A program made the position numbers and the translations under genes. From contig NZ_NEUE01000212.1 in NCBI RefSeq assembly GCF_002910905.1, positions 1-46,073 of the forward strand: a stretch of 46,073 bases of DNA, read 5' to 3'. Positions 7,981 to 19,202 of this stretch are shown here, piece after piece (the first letter of the stretch is position 1; every line of letters begins with the position of its first letter). Under the pieces are notes generated by a model. The model saw nothing but the letters and a program-made list of their open reading frames with translations, ran no database searches and was not told the DNA's origin. The stretch comes from Streptomyces sp. SM11. Lineage in GTDB: Bacteria; Actinomycetota; Actinomycetes; Streptomycetales; Streptomycetaceae.

Positions 7981-8060
7981 ACGAGAGCGCAGCACGAGAG
8001 CAGCGGGACGAAAGCAGCAGTACGCGCAGCAGAACGAGCACTCAGGACGACAGCAGTAGG
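7981..8060 (+). repeat. AGCAG-rich 13-nt repeats in the leader of the acyl-CoA ligase gene
   Basis: Six units beginning with ACG start at 7981, 7994, 8008, 8022, 8034 and 8047, a period of 12-14 nt, with a consensus near ACGAGAGCAGC. The run is unusually rich in A and poor in T for this genome. It lies between the candidate operator and the ribosome site (GGAGGACGTC) of the ligase gene, so it is probably transcribed as 5' leader. Confidence 0.6.
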
Positions 8061-8113
8061 TCGCCCGTATCAAAGAAGCCGGTCGTAGCAATGCCGCAGG
8101 CCCGGAGGACGTC

Positions 8114-10003
<1,890 letters not shown>

Positions 10004-10041
10004 CACGGGCGGTGCCGGGGGCGTCGTCCCGGGAAGCGCGG

Positions 10042-10079
10042 GCGGGGCGTTCGGACACCGATGTGTCCGGCCGCCCCGC
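10042..10079 (+). terminator. terminator after the acyl-CoA ligase gene
   Basis: Two stacked 7-bp stems, GCGGGGC/GCCCCGC and CGGACAC/GTGTCCG, with a symmetric 3-nt internal loop and a CGAT tetraloop, 40 bp after the stop. No U-tract. Confidence 0.7.
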
Positions 10080-10293
10080 TGTGACTGAGCGCGGTGTCCG
10101 GCCACGCGTGCCGGGTACGGCGCTCGGTCACCATGTCTGTACCGGCCCCAGCGGAATCTGTATCAGCTCCGAGCGGACCTACTGGAGCCCCTGCACGGTG
10201 CGACGCGATGCGTACGCGAACGATCGGGACAGCGCCCGACACTCTCGGCAGGGCGACAGGGCAGCGGTGTGCACGCCAGAAATACTGCTGTGC

Positions 10294-11574
10294 ATGAATG
10301 ATCCCCGATCCATCAGCAAGCCCGGCCGGTCCGGTCTGTCGCGACGGCTGGTCCCCATGACCGGTCGTGACCCGGAAGAGCACGGCCGGACCGCCTCGCC
10401 GCTGGAGCTCTTGTTCGACCTGACCTTTGTCGTCGCTGTCGGCACCGCGTCGTCCCAGTTCGCGGAGATGCTCGCCGAGGGCCACGCCGCCCAGGCGATC
10501 ACCGCGCTCGTTCTGGCCATGTTCGCGATCAGCGTCGCCTGGATCAGCTTCAGCTGGTTCGCCTCCGCCTTTGCCACTGACGACTGGCTCTACCGGGCTC
10601 TGACGATGATCCAGATGATCGGCGTCGTCGTGTTCTCACTGGGCCTGCCGGCGATGTTCCATTCCGTGGAGGAGGGCAGCCACCTCGAACTGCGGGCCAT
10701 GGTCATCGGATACGTCGTCATGCGGATCGCGATGGTGCTCCAGTGGTGGCGCGCCGCCCGGCAGGCCCCGTCGTTCCACGAAGTCGGCATGGCCAACATC
10801 CGCTGGACGCTGATCGCTCAGGCCGGCTGGATCGTCGTGGCCTTCACTCCCATGCCGATCGCCGTCGTATTCGTTGCGTTCGCCGTCCTGGGAACCCTCG
10901 AACTCGTTCTGCCAGTGCTCACGCAGGGCTCCGCCGGCGGTACCCCGTGGCACCCACACCATGTGGCCGAACGGTACGGCCTCTTCGCGATCATCGTTCT
11001 CGGTGAAGGCGTCGTCGGCACGGTCGCCTCCTCCGGCGACCTCCTGGGCGGCGGAGACGGTACGCACTGGACGTGGAACGCGATCGCTGTCGTCGTCGCC
11101 GGTGTCGGGCTGACCTTCGGTATGTGGTGGATGTACTTCCTAACGCCGTTCGGCGACATCCTGGTACACCGACGCAAGCGCGGATACCTCTTCGGCTACG
11201 GCCACATCCCCCTGTTCATCGGCGTCGCCGGAGCAGGAGCCGGGCTGCACGTGGCGGGTCTGTACATGGAACACCACGCCGAGGTCTCCGGCGTCGCCGT
11301 CGTGCTCGCACTCGCTGTCCCGGTCGGCCTCTACATGCTCATGATCTACCTTCTGCACACCCTCCTGCTGTCCGCGGCCGACCGCTTCCACATCGTTCTG
11401 ATCACCCTCACCATCGTCGTACTGCTCGCCGCGGTACTCATGGCGGCGGCCGGCGTAGCCATCGCTGCGTGCCTGCTCGTCGTCATGCTCGCGCCGTTCG
11501 TCACCGTGGTCGGCTACGAGACGATCGGCCACCGTCACCAGCAGAGAATGCTGGAAAACCTCGGTGCGCGGTAG
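10294..11574 (+). CDS. low-temperature-requirement A (LtrA)-family membrane protein
   Basis: Integral membrane protein of unknown biochemical role, named from a Listeria gene needed for growth in the cold. From the ATG at 10294 (MNDPRSISKPGRSG) it is 426 aa. The family signature RTASPLELLFDLTFVVAV follows about residue 32, and about ten to twelve hydrophobic segments are visible, for example ALVLAMFAISVAWISFSWF and IVLITLTIVVLLAAVLMAA. A second motif, WHPHHVAERYGLFAIIVLGE, is also typical of LtrA. An open extension back to 10012 is not protein-like. It has no partner genes: a terminator lies upstream and about 260 bp without a gene follows. The ribosome site is poor. Confidence 0.88.
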   Translation: MNDPRSISKPGRSGLSRRLVPMTGRDPEEHGRTASPLELLFDLTFVVAVGTASSQFAEMLAEGHAAQAITALVLAMFAISVAWISFSWFASAFATDDWLYRALTMIQMIGVVVFSLGLPAMFHSVEEGSHLELRAMVIGYVVMRIAMVLQWWRAARQAPSFHEVGMANIRWTLIAQAGWIVVAFTPMPIAVVFVAFAVLGTLELVLPVLTQGSAGGTPWHPHHVAERYGLFAIIVLGEGVVGTVASSGDLLGGGDGTHWTWNAIAVVVAGVGLTFGMWWMYFLTPFGDILVHRRKRGYLFGYGHIPLFIGVAGAGAGLHVAGLYMEHHAEVSGVAVVLALAVPVGLYMLMIYLLHTLLLSAADRFHIVLITLTIVVLLAAVLMAAAGVAIAACLLVVMLAPFVTVVGYETIGHRHQQRMLENLGAR

Positions 11575-11833
11575 GCGGAGCGAGCTCGGCGGGGACATGG
11601 GCGCCCCGGGCCGGAATCCGGCGTGCACCGAGAACTTCCTCGGCTGACGCCGGGAGCTCGTGCGGCCACCTGCGGCGCTCAGTCACCACCCGCCCGTCGT
11701 GCACGCCCCGTTGTACTTCCCGAAGCCTTGCGTTCGAAGCTGCTCGATTTTCCGCCCACTTCGGTAACTCGGTGCTTATGGATGCGGCCGGTCTGTCACT
11801 CTGTCGGTGTCGTCGGACCGTAGGAGCCGCACC

Positions 11834-13825
11834 GTGGCGCCCATTCCCTTGCAGCGGGACACCGTGCAGCGCCCCGGCACCACCCGTGCCGGGTACGCGC
11901 ACGGCCCGCGCCTGGCCAGCCGCACCAGCCTGCCCGGCATACCCCTCGCCCCGTCCGCCGCCCGCCGGTTCGTGCGGGCCGCGCTCGCCGAGTGGACCGG
12001 GCTCGGGGTGCCCGCCGCCGTGGGCTTCAGCGACCGGCTGGCCGATGACGCCGTTACCGTCACCAACGAGCTGGTCACCAACGCCGTCGTGCACGCCGGG
12101 ACCACGGTCGACCTGGTCCTCAGGCTGGAGGAGGAGGGCGGCGGCGACGAGCCGACGGCCGCCCTCGTCCTGGAGGTCACCGACCATCACCCCGCCCGCC
12201 CGGTGAGCGGCGACGGGCCCGGGAAGGACCCCGAACCCCTCGGTACGGCCGCGGGGGAGCTGCCCGACCCCGCCGAGTGCGGCCGCGGCCTCCAGCTCGT
12301 CGCCACCCTCGCCGACTCCTGGGGCATCACCTATCGCACCGGCCTCAAGACCGTCTGGGCCCGCCTCCCCGTCGACGACTGGAGCGCCCCGTCCGCCCCG
12401 CCCGACCGGGAGGCCCTCGGACGCGGCCTGCGCGCCGCCGAGATCCTCGCCCCTGCCGCCCGGCGCACCGAGCGCGACGACGCGGCCTGGGACAGCCGCG
12501 GCGCCCCGGCCTTCCTCGCCGAGGCCTCCGACCTGCTCGCCGGGCAGCTCGACGAGGACCTGGTGGCCGCCATAGCGGGCCAGCTGCTGGTGCCCCGGCT
12601 GGCGGACTGGTGCGCGATCTGGCTGGAGACCGAGGGCGGGGGACCGGCCGCCGACCCACGGCTCGCCCGCGTCTGGCACAGCGACGAGACCGGCACCGAG
12701 CCCCTGCGCACCGCCCTGGAGAGGGAGCCCCTCCGCCTTCCGGCCGGCGTCGGCTCCGGCCCCGTGCCCGTCCCCTGGCCCGCACGCCCCGCCGAGGAGG
12801 ACCAGGAGGGCGCCGCCGGCGAGGACCGGGAAGGCGCCCCCGCGCCCCCGCACCCCGGCGGCCGGGACGGGGCCGCGCTGGCGTTCCGGATCACCGCGGG
12901 CGGCCGGGCCCTCGGGACCGTCCTCGTCGGCCGTGAGGGCGTCACCCAGGTGCCGGAGGCCGTCGCCTCGCTCATCGAGGACTTCGTCCGCCGCCTCGGC
13001 CTCGCGGTCGGCGCGGCCCGCGCCTACACCCGGCAGGCCACCATCAGCCGGATCCTCCAGCGCGGCCTGCTCCCCAGCAAGGTCGCCGAGATCCCCGGCG
13101 TCACCAGCGCCCTCGTCTACGAACCGAGCGACGACGGGGTGGTCGGCGGTGACTTCTACGACATCTTCCCGTGCCCCGGCGACCGCTGGTGCTTCGTCCT
13201 CGGCGACGTCCAGGGTTCCGGCCCCGAGGCCGCCGTCGTCACCGGCCTCGCCCGCCCCTGGCTGCGGCTGCTCTCCCGCGAGGGGTTCGGCGTCGGGGAG
13301 GTCCTGGACCGGCTGAACCGGCTGCTCCTCGACGACGCCATGGAGGCCGCTGAGGCCGCCGCTCTGATGGTCGCCGCCGCCGGGGGCCAGCAGCTCCACG
13401 ACGGCACCCAGTCACGGTTCCTCTCCATGCTGTACGGGGAGGTCGTCACGCTTCCCGACGGCGGGGTCCGCTGCACGGTGGCCAGCGCCGGACACCCGCT
13501 GCCGCTGCTGCTGCGCCCCGACGGCTCCGTACGCCCGGCCGCCGAGCCCCAGGTGCTGCTCGGGGTCGTCGAGGACGTGGCCTACGAGAGCCAGGTCTTC
13601 GACCTCGCGCCCGGGGACACCCTGCTCTGCGTCACGGACGGGGTGACCGAGCGGCGGTCGGGTCCGCTGATGTTCGACGACGGGGACGGGCTGGCCCGGG
13701 TGCTGGCCGGGTGCGCCGGGCTGCCCGCCGAGGTGACGGCCGAGCGGATCCGGCGGGCCGTGCACGAATTCGCCGAGCAGCCCCCGGACGACGATGTGGC
13801 CCTACTGGTGCTGCACGCGGACTGA
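11834..13825 (+). CDS. regulator with HATPase, GAF-like and SpoIIE/PP2C phosphatase domains
   Basis: Probable partner-switching regulator that could both phosphorylate and dephosphorylate an anti-sigma-factor antagonist. The RsbW-like ATPase spans about residues 35-175, with N box ELVTNAVVHAG, a G1-like VTDHHP and G2-like GRGLQLVATL. The middle (about 215-395) resembles a degenerate GAF sensor with an acidic, Pro-rich insert. The C-terminal SpoIIE phosphatase has the metal motif GGDFYD at residues 438-443, then LGDVQGSGPEAA, ASAGHPLPLLL and CVTDGVTERR. The GTG at 11834 was chosen because AGGAG lies 7-8 nt upstream; a GTG at 11807 is possible. No sigma factor or antagonist is encoded nearby, so the target is probably elsewhere. 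hemW follows after 22 bp. Confidence 0.9.
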   Translation: MAPIPLQRDTVQRPGTTRAGYAHGPRLASRTSLPGIPLAPSAARRFVRAALAEWTGLGVPAAVGFSDRLADDAVTVTNELVTNAVVHAGTTVDLVLRLEEEGGGDEPTAALVLEVTDHHPARPVSGDGPGKDPEPLGTAAGELPDPAECGRGLQLVATLADSWGITYRTGLKTVWARLPVDDWSAPSAPPDREALGRGLRAAEILAPAARRTERDDAAWDSRGAPAFLAEASDLLAGQLDEDLVAAIAGQLLVPRLADWCAIWLETEGGGPAADPRLARVWHSDETGTEPLRTALEREPLRLPAGVGSGPVPVPWPARPAEEDQEGAAGEDREGAPAPPHPGGRDGAALAFRITAGGRALGTVLVGREGVTQVPEAVASLIEDFVRRLGLAVGAARAYTRQATISRILQRGLLPSKVAEIPGVTSALVYEPSDDGVVGGDFYDIFPCPGDRWCFVLGDVQGSGPEAAVVTGLARPWLRLLSREGFGVGEVLDRLNRLLLDDAMEAAEAAALMVAAAGGQQLHDGTQSRFLSMLYGEVVTLPDGGVRCTVASAGHPLPLLLRPDGSVRPAAEPQVLLGVVEDVAYESQVFDLAPGDTLLCVTDGVTERRSGPLMFDDGDGLARVLAGCAGLPAEVTAERIRRAVHEFAEQPPDDDVALLVLHAD

Positions 13826-13847
13826 AGCACCTCGCGGGCGAGCGACA

Positions 13848-15089
13848 ATGGACGGTATGCCTTCCGTACTGCCTGATGGTGAGCCCGTGCCCGACGACGG
13901 GGCGCTGCCCCGCCACGCCCTGGAAGGCGCAGCCGGCCGGCCGCTCGGCTTCTACCTGCACGTCCCGTACTGCGCCACCCGCTGCGGCTACTGCGACTTC
14001 AACACGTACACCGCCACCGAGCTGCGCGGCTCCGGAGGGGCACTGGCCTCCCGCGACAACTACGCCGCCCACCTGATCGAGGAGGTCCGCCAGGCCCGCA
14101 AGGTCCTCGGCGACGACCCGCGCCCGGTCCGCACGGTCTTCGTCGGCGGTGGCACGCCGACGCTGCTGCCCGCCGCCGACCTCGTGCGGATGCTGGCGGC
14201 GATCCGCGAGGAGTTCGGGCTCGCGGACGATGCGGAGATCACCACCGAGGCCAATCCGGAGTCCGTCGACCCCGCCTATCTCGCCGCGCTGCGCGAGGGC
14301 GGCTTCAACCGGGTCTCCTTCGGCATGCAGAGCGCCAAGCAGCACGTCCTGAAGATCCTGGACCGCACGCACACCCCCGGCCGCCCCGAGGCCTGTGTCG
14401 CCGAGGCGCGCGCGGCGGGCTTCGACCACGTCAACCTCGACCTGATCTACGGCACCCCCGGTGAGTCCGACGACGACTGGCGCGCCACCCTGGACGCCGC
14501 GATCGGCGCGGGCCCCGACCACGTCTCCGCGTACGCCCTGATCGTCGAGGAGGGCACCCAGCTCGCCCGGCGCATCCGGCGCGGCGAGATCCCGATGACC
14601 GACGACGACGCGCACGCCGACCGCTATCTCATCGCGGACGAGGCCTTCGCCGCCGCCGGCTTCGACTGGTACGAGGTGTCCAACTGGGCCACCACCGAGG
14701 CCGGCCGCTGCCTCCACAACGAGCTGTACTGGCGCGGCGCCGACTGGTGGGGCGCGGGCCCCGGCGCCCACAGCCACGTCGGCGGGGTCCGCTGGTGGAA
14801 CGTGAAGCACCCCGGCGCGTACGCCCAGGCCCTCTCCGAGGGCCGCTCACCCGGCGCCGGCCGCGAGGTCCTCGCCGGCGAGGACCGCCGGGTCGAGCGG
14901 ATCCTGCTGGAGCTGAGGCTGCGCGAGGGCTGCCCGCTGGACCTCCTGAAGCCCGACGGCCTCGCCGCCTCCCGCCGTGCCCTGAGCGACGGGCTGCTGG
15001 ACCCGGAACCGTACGGGAAGGACCGCGCGGTCCTCACCCTGCGCGGGCGGCTGCTGGCCGACGCCGTCGTCCGCGACCTGGTCGACTGA
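13848..15089 (+). CDS. hemW: heme chaperone HemW (radical SAM)
   Basis: Radical SAM protein once annotated as oxygen-independent coproporphyrinogen oxidase, now regarded as a heme chaperone. The iron-sulfur cluster motif CX3CX2C is at Cys42, Cys46 and Cys49 (YCATRCGYCDF). The SAM-binding GGGTPT motif, NPESVD and FNRVSFGMQS follow, then the HemW-type C-terminal domain WWGAGPGAHSH. Length (413 aa) is typical. The ATG at 13848 was used; another in-frame ATG lies at 13857. In many bacteria, including streptomycetes, hemW lies near lepA and hrcA, as it does here. It is close behind the SpoIIE-domain gene and may be cotranscribed. Confidence 0.95.
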   Translation: MDGMPSVLPDGEPVPDDGALPRHALEGAAGRPLGFYLHVPYCATRCGYCDFNTYTATELRGSGGALASRDNYAAHLIEEVRQARKVLGDDPRPVRTVFVGGGTPTLLPAADLVRMLAAIREEFGLADDAEITTEANPESVDPAYLAALREGGFNRVSFGMQSAKQHVLKILDRTHTPGRPEACVAEARAAGFDHVNLDLIYGTPGESDDDWRATLDAAIGAGPDHVSAYALIVEEGTQLARRIRRGEIPMTDDDAHADRYLIADEAFAAAGFDWYEVSNWATTEAGRCLHNELYWRGADWWGAGPGAHSHVGGVRWWNVKHPGAYAQALSEGRSPGAGREVLAGEDRRVERILLELRLREGCPLDLLKPDGLAASRRALSDGLLDPEPYGKDRAVLTLRGRLLADAVVRDLVD

Positions 15090-15104
15090 TCCGGACGGGC
15101 GGCC

Positions 15105-17315
15105 TCACGGCTCGCAGTCCTTGGCCGTCAGCGGCGGAGCGGACCCGGCGGGCTTGCCGCAGACGATGGTCCGCTCGGCGCTCGGCCCGGGGCGGATCAT
15201 CTTGACGATATTGAGACCGTGCACGTTGTCGGAGACCGAGGACTTCGCCCGGCTGAACGAGATCGTCCCCGTGGGCATGCTGTTGAGGTCCACGGTGTGC
15301 AGCGTCGCCCATGTCTTCGCCGCGCTCCGGCGCTTGTCGCCGCGCGCCGCGGCGTCGTACAGGGCCGCCGTCGTGCTGTAGGAGATGACGGTCTGCCCGC
15401 TGGCGAACAGCTCGTCCTCGTACGCCGGACGCCCCGAGGCCAGCGCGGTGACCTCCCCGTCGGGGTGCAGAGCCCGCAGTGTGCGGTACGCGTCCGCGTA
15501 GAACCCGAGGTTCTTTCCCGGCTCAGCGGGGCGAGGGAGCTGTGGTAGAGCGTGACGTTGGCCGCGATCGACGTGCTGTCGCCGAAGGTGCCCTTCGTCA
15601 GGTCGTCCCCGGTGAACACCGTCATCCGCCGGTCCGAGCATCCGGTGGTGCCCGACAGACCCGCCATCAGCGTCGGCACGTCCTCGACGCGCCCCGCGAA
15701 GTACAGCGCGTCCGGGACCCGCTCGGCCTGGCAGATGCTGGTCAGCGGGGCGTTCAGGCTCGCCCCGCCCGCGAGGTCGTACGCCACGTCACGGCCGAGC
15801 GAAAAGCCCGACGTCCGCAGCATCTCCTTGCCCGCGGCCCGCTGCTCGGCGGTGTACATGTCCAGGTCCCCGTTGCCGTCCTCGCGCGACAGCACGATCG
15901 CGTGCGGCCGGTCCAGCCCCTTCGCGACCTGCCGGGCGACCAGCCCGAGCGCGTACGTCTGCTCCTCGTCCGTCGCCGCGAGCCCGAAGTAGTTGGGGAA
16001 CTTGCGGGGCAGATCGCCGCTGGAGTTCGTCGTGTTCACCAGCGGCAGTCCGGTCCTTGCCCCTGGCGGTCAGCGGACCGGCGTACACGACCGTCACATA
16101 CGCGGCGCCCGGCTCGATGTCGTCGTTCTCCTCACGGATCGCCCGCTCGATCCGCTCGAACGTGATGCCCTTCCCGGCCCCGTTCAGCTCCAGGCCGTTG
16201 CCCCCGGCGAAGAGCACCTCGGGCGCGGTCGCCACCCCCACGCACTCCCGGTCGCCGGCCCGGCCTTTCCAGATCGCGTCCGTGTTGCGGTCGGTCAGCG
16301 GCCCGTGGCAGTACGTGTCGCGCCAGTGCCCGGCCCACAGGAACGCCCCCAGCAGACTGCCCACGACGAGCACGGCGATGCTCGCCCGCGACATCACCCA
16401 CCACGCCCAGGTCCGCCGCACCCGGTGGGTGACGAGCTGCGCGTGCGCGTGCTCATCGGTCAGCTTCTCCGTGGACAGCGGCAGCAGCACCCACGCCAGG
16501 GTCGCGGCCGCCACCGGTGACTGGCCCAGACTCAGATCCTTGACCCAGCGCTCGTAGCGGTCCTGGGCCCCGGAGCCACCGGTCCGCGGACCGGAACCCG
16601 GCCGCTCAGGAGGCAGCGGCGGGGTGTGCCGCATGATCTCGGAGGCCGGCAGTGAGGCGAGCAGCAGCAACGGAGCCACCTCGCTGCGCCGCGACCGTAC
16701 GTTGTTGATCGCGTTGATGAGCAGGATGCCGCCGTTGTCCTGCGTGGCCCGGGGCAGGAACACCACCGGCGGGACCGTGCGCTTGCTGCGCCGCCAGTCC
16801 AGGGAGTGCGGGCGGTAGTTGTGCCGCAGGTCCTCCAGCAGTGCCTGCACCCGCAGTTCCAGATGGAACTGGCGCGCGTGCTCGTCGCCCGCCCCCGCTT
16901 CCGCCACCCGCTCCGCGACCGCCCGTGCCCGCGCCCCGATCACCCGCCACGAACCGCTCGGCGAGAACCACGACCAGCCGTCCGACGGGTGGCCGGTGCT
17001 GGACGCGGCCAGGGACGAGGTGGTGGCGAACCACCGGCTGGCCCGGCGCAGCCACAGCAGCGGCGGCGCGGCCCGGCTCGCCAGGCCCGCCACGGCGAGC
17101 CCGATCAGCGCGAGGGCCGACACCAGGGCCGTCAGCAGCCAGTCGACCTCCCCGAGCAGCACGCTGAGCAGGGCGATGAAGAGCGCGCCGACGAACGTCT
17201 CGGGCCGTACCGACTCCCGCAGCGAGTCCCACCGGGTGCCCCTTTCGGCCCATGGACCGCCTGCCCGTTCTCCCACCTCAACAACCGACGGCACGTGTGG
17301 GACGCAGGCATTCAC
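15105..17315 (-). pseudogene. membrane-anchored periplasmic-binding-like protein, two compensating frameshifts
   Basis: On the reverse strand a protein of about 735 aa can be followed only by changing frame twice. Residues 1-420 or so (17315 to about 16045) contain two adjacent hydrophobic segments (ETFVGALFIALLSVLLG, LTALVSALALIGLAVAGL), a cytoplasmic-looking region, one more hydrophobic segment (SIAVLVVGSLLGAFLWAG) and the start of an extracytoplasmic domain. Near 16045-16055 homology moves to another frame (PLVNTTNSSGDLPRKFPNYF ... LYHSSLAPLSR). Near 15515-15540 it returns to the first frame (EPGKNLGFYADAYRTLRAL ... DCEP, stop 15105-15107). The middle and end resemble type 1 (branched-chain amino acid type) substrate-binding proteins. 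The shifts are +1 then -1, and the original frame meets a stop between them. Either a recently inactivated gene or two sequencing errors. The start codon is uncertain. Confidence 0.75.
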
Positions 17316-17365
17316 AGGGATCGGTACGTGATCCTCCTCAACGGGGTGCCTTCAGGTCCGGGACA

Positions 17366-18184
17366 TCAGTCCGGAAGGGTGACGAAGTCGATCAATTCCT
17401 CTACCCTGCCCAGGAGTTGGGGCTCAAGGTCCTTGTAGCTGCGCACCTTGGACAGGATGTGCTGCCAGGCCGCCCCGGTGTTCTGAGGCCACCCCAGCGC
17501 CCGGCACACGCCCGTCTTCCAGTCCTGCCCCCTCGGCACCACCGGCCAGGCGTCGATCCCCACCGACGACGGCTTCACCGCCTCCCACACATCGATGTAC
17601 GGGTGCCCCACCACCAGCACATGCGCATCCGTCACCCGCTCGGCGATCCGGGACTCCTTGGAGCCGGGCACCAGATGGTCCACCAGCACCCCCAGCCGGG
17701 CGTCCGGCCCCGGTGCGAACTCCCCGACGATCGCCGGAAGGTCGTCCACCCCCTCCAGGTACTCCACGACCACGCCCTCGATCCGCAGGTCGTCGCCCCA
17801 CACCCGCTCCACCAGCTCCGCGTCGTGCCGGCCCTCCACATAGATCCGTCCGGCCCGCGCCACCCGGGCCCGCGCCCCGGGCACCGCCACCGAACCGGAG
17901 GCCGTACGGGTGGGACGCACGGGACCACCGGGGCCCGGGCGCACCAGCGTGACGACCTTGCCCTCCAGCAGGAAGCCACGCGGCTCCATCGGGAACACCC
18001 GGTGCTTGCCGAACCGGTCCTCCAGGGTCACGGTCGGCCCCTGCGCCGTCTTCTCGCAGCGGATCACCGCCCCGCAGAAACCGGTGGAGACCTCCTCCAC
18101 GACCAGATCGGGATCGGCGGGCACGTCGGGCACGGGGACGGACCGCTTCCACGGCGGGGTCAGGTCCGGCTGGTAGCTGCGCAT
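17366..18184 (-). CDS. DUF3097 family protein
   Basis: Conserved actinobacterial protein of 272 aa and unknown function, starting MRSYQPDLTPPWKRSVPVPD. The N-terminal third is beta-rich (FCGAVIRCEKTAQGPTVTLE, then FLLEGKVVTLVRP). The central part, IYVEGRHDAELVERVWGD followed by LEGVDDLPAIV and LGVLVDHLVPGSKES, resembles the TOPRIM fold of primases and nucleases, with Glu in VEGRHD and an acidic VDH where DxD is usual. That similarity is my inference from motif order. The C-terminal region (WPVVPRGQDWKTGVCRALGW) is highly conserved in the family as I know it. It is followed in the same direction by the frameshifted gene, about 50 bp away, and preceded by the MBL-fold gene. Confidence 0.85.
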   Translation of the reverse strand: MRSYQPDLTPPWKRSVPVPDVPADPDLVVEEVSTGFCGAVIRCEKTAQGPTVTLEDRFGKHRVFPMEPRGFLLEGKVVTLVRPGPGGPVRPTRTASGSVAVPGARARVARAGRIYVEGRHDAELVERVWGDDLRIEGVVVEYLEGVDDLPAIVGEFAPGPDARLGVLVDHLVPGSKESRIAERVTDAHVLVVGHPYIDVWEAVKPSSVGIDAWPVVPRGQDWKTGVCRALGWPQNTGAAWQHILSKVRSYKDLEPQLLGRVEELIDFVTLPD

Positions 18185-18297
18185 GGCACGACGATATTCG
18201 CCGTACCCGCGCCGGGCGGTGTCACACCGCCTTCTTCGCCGTGCCCGGGACGGCCGGTGTCACGCCTCGTCGTTCGCCGCGCCCGGGCCCGCCGACG

Positions 18298-19029
18298 TCA
18301 CACCACGTCGAACCGCTCCGCGAGCGACGCCCGCTGCGCCCGGACGAACGCCGCGTCCACCACGGCCCCGTGCCCCGGAACGTAGACCGCGTCCTCGCCG
18401 CCCAGCGCCAGCAGCCTCTCCAGCGCGGCCGGCCAGCGCGAGGTGATCGCGTCCGGCCCCGCCTGCGGCTCGCCCGACTCCTCGACCAGATCCCCGCAGA
18501 ACACCACCGGAGGCCCGCCGTCCGCGCCCGGTACCAGCGCCGCCAGGTCATGGCCGCTGTGGCCCGGGCCCACGTTCGCCAGCAGCACCTGCCGGCCGCC
18601 GCCCAGATCGAGCGTCCAGTCGCCGCACACCTCGTGCTGCGGGACCACCAGCGTGTCCACCGACCGGGCCGCCTCGTCCTCCGGGACCCCGTGGCGCACC
18701 GACGCCACGCACAGCTGTTCCGTCTCGTCCCGCAGCAGGGCCCCGACGCCCACCGCCCCGTACACCTGAGCCCCGGCGAACGCCGCCGTGCCCAGCACAT
18801 GATCGAAATGCGGGTGGCTCAGTGCGATATGCGTCACCCTCCGTCCGAGCAGCGCCTCGGCCTGCAGCCGCAGCTCGACGCCCTCGCGCAGCGTGGCGCC
18901 CGTGTCGTACAGCAATACGCCGTCCGGCCCGGCGACCAGCGCGACGGTGGCGTCCCAGCCCGGGAGCCGCCGCCTGCCGATACCGTTGCCCAACCGCTCC
19001 CAGCCGAAGTCTTCCCAAGCGACGTCCAT
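18298..19029 (-). CDS. MBL-fold metallo-hydrolase
   Basis: Zinc-dependent hydrolase of the metallo-beta-lactamase superfamily, 243 aa, cytoplasmic. The HxHxDH motif is [11 protein letters not shown] with His72, His74, Asp76 and His77. Later ligands are visible in [17 protein letters not shown] and [10 protein letters not shown]. It has the compact size of glyoxalase II- or lactonase-like members, but no feature fixes the substrate. It starts [16 protein letters not shown] and is divergent from hrcA, with the hrcA promoter and CIRCE in between. The 110 bp separating it from the DUF3097 gene suggests they may be cotranscribed. Confidence 0.9.
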   Translation of the reverse strand: MDVAWEDFGWERLGNGIGRRRLPGWDATVALVAGPDGVLLYDTGATLREGVELRLQAEALLGRRVTHIALSHPHFDHVLGTAAFAGAQVYGAVGVGALLRDETEQLCVASVRHGVPEDEAARSVDTLVVPQHEVCGDWTLDLGGGRQVLLANVGPGHSGHDLAALVPGADGGPPVVFCGDLVEESGEPQAGPDAITSRWPAALERLLALGGEDAVYVPGHGAVVDAAFVRAQRASLAERFDVV

Positions 19030-19084
19030 ACCACGACGCTATCGGCAACGCCCTGCGGTCTCGTGGGAGCGTGGCCGGTCGCCC

Positions 19085-19115
19085 TTGCCCCGGCCCCACC
19101 CCACCCCCGTACACT
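19085..19115 (+). promoter_or_regulatory. candidate hrcA promoter
   Basis: TTGCCC at 19085-19090 and TACACT at 19110-19115 are separated by 19 bp, a plausible housekeeping promoter. The predicted transcription start, near 19122, falls just before the CIRCE element, the usual place for HrcA repression. Confidence 0.5.
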
Positions 19116-19129
19116 GACTGCGGGGATTG

Positions 19130-19156
19130 CTGGCACTCGAACGCGCCGAGTGCCAG
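19130..19156. promoter_or_regulatory. CIRCE operator (HrcA binding site)
   Basis: Perfect inverted repeat CTGGCACTC-N9-GAGTGCCAG, matching the CIRCE consensus TTAGCACTC-N9-GAGTGCTAA except in the outer bases. It lies 47 bp before the hrcA start. HrcA represses its own operon here; heat inactivates HrcA and frees transcription. Confidence 0.95.
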
Positions 19157-19202
19157 CCGGACACCGGAGAGATCCGGAGAGACACAGCTGGAGGTGTGCG
19201 CG

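Noticed and set aside
10004..10293. Gene in the gap before the LtrA-like gene
   Set aside because: Apart from the terminator at 10042-10079, the open frame here has no protein-like composition or ribosome site; nothing else was seen.
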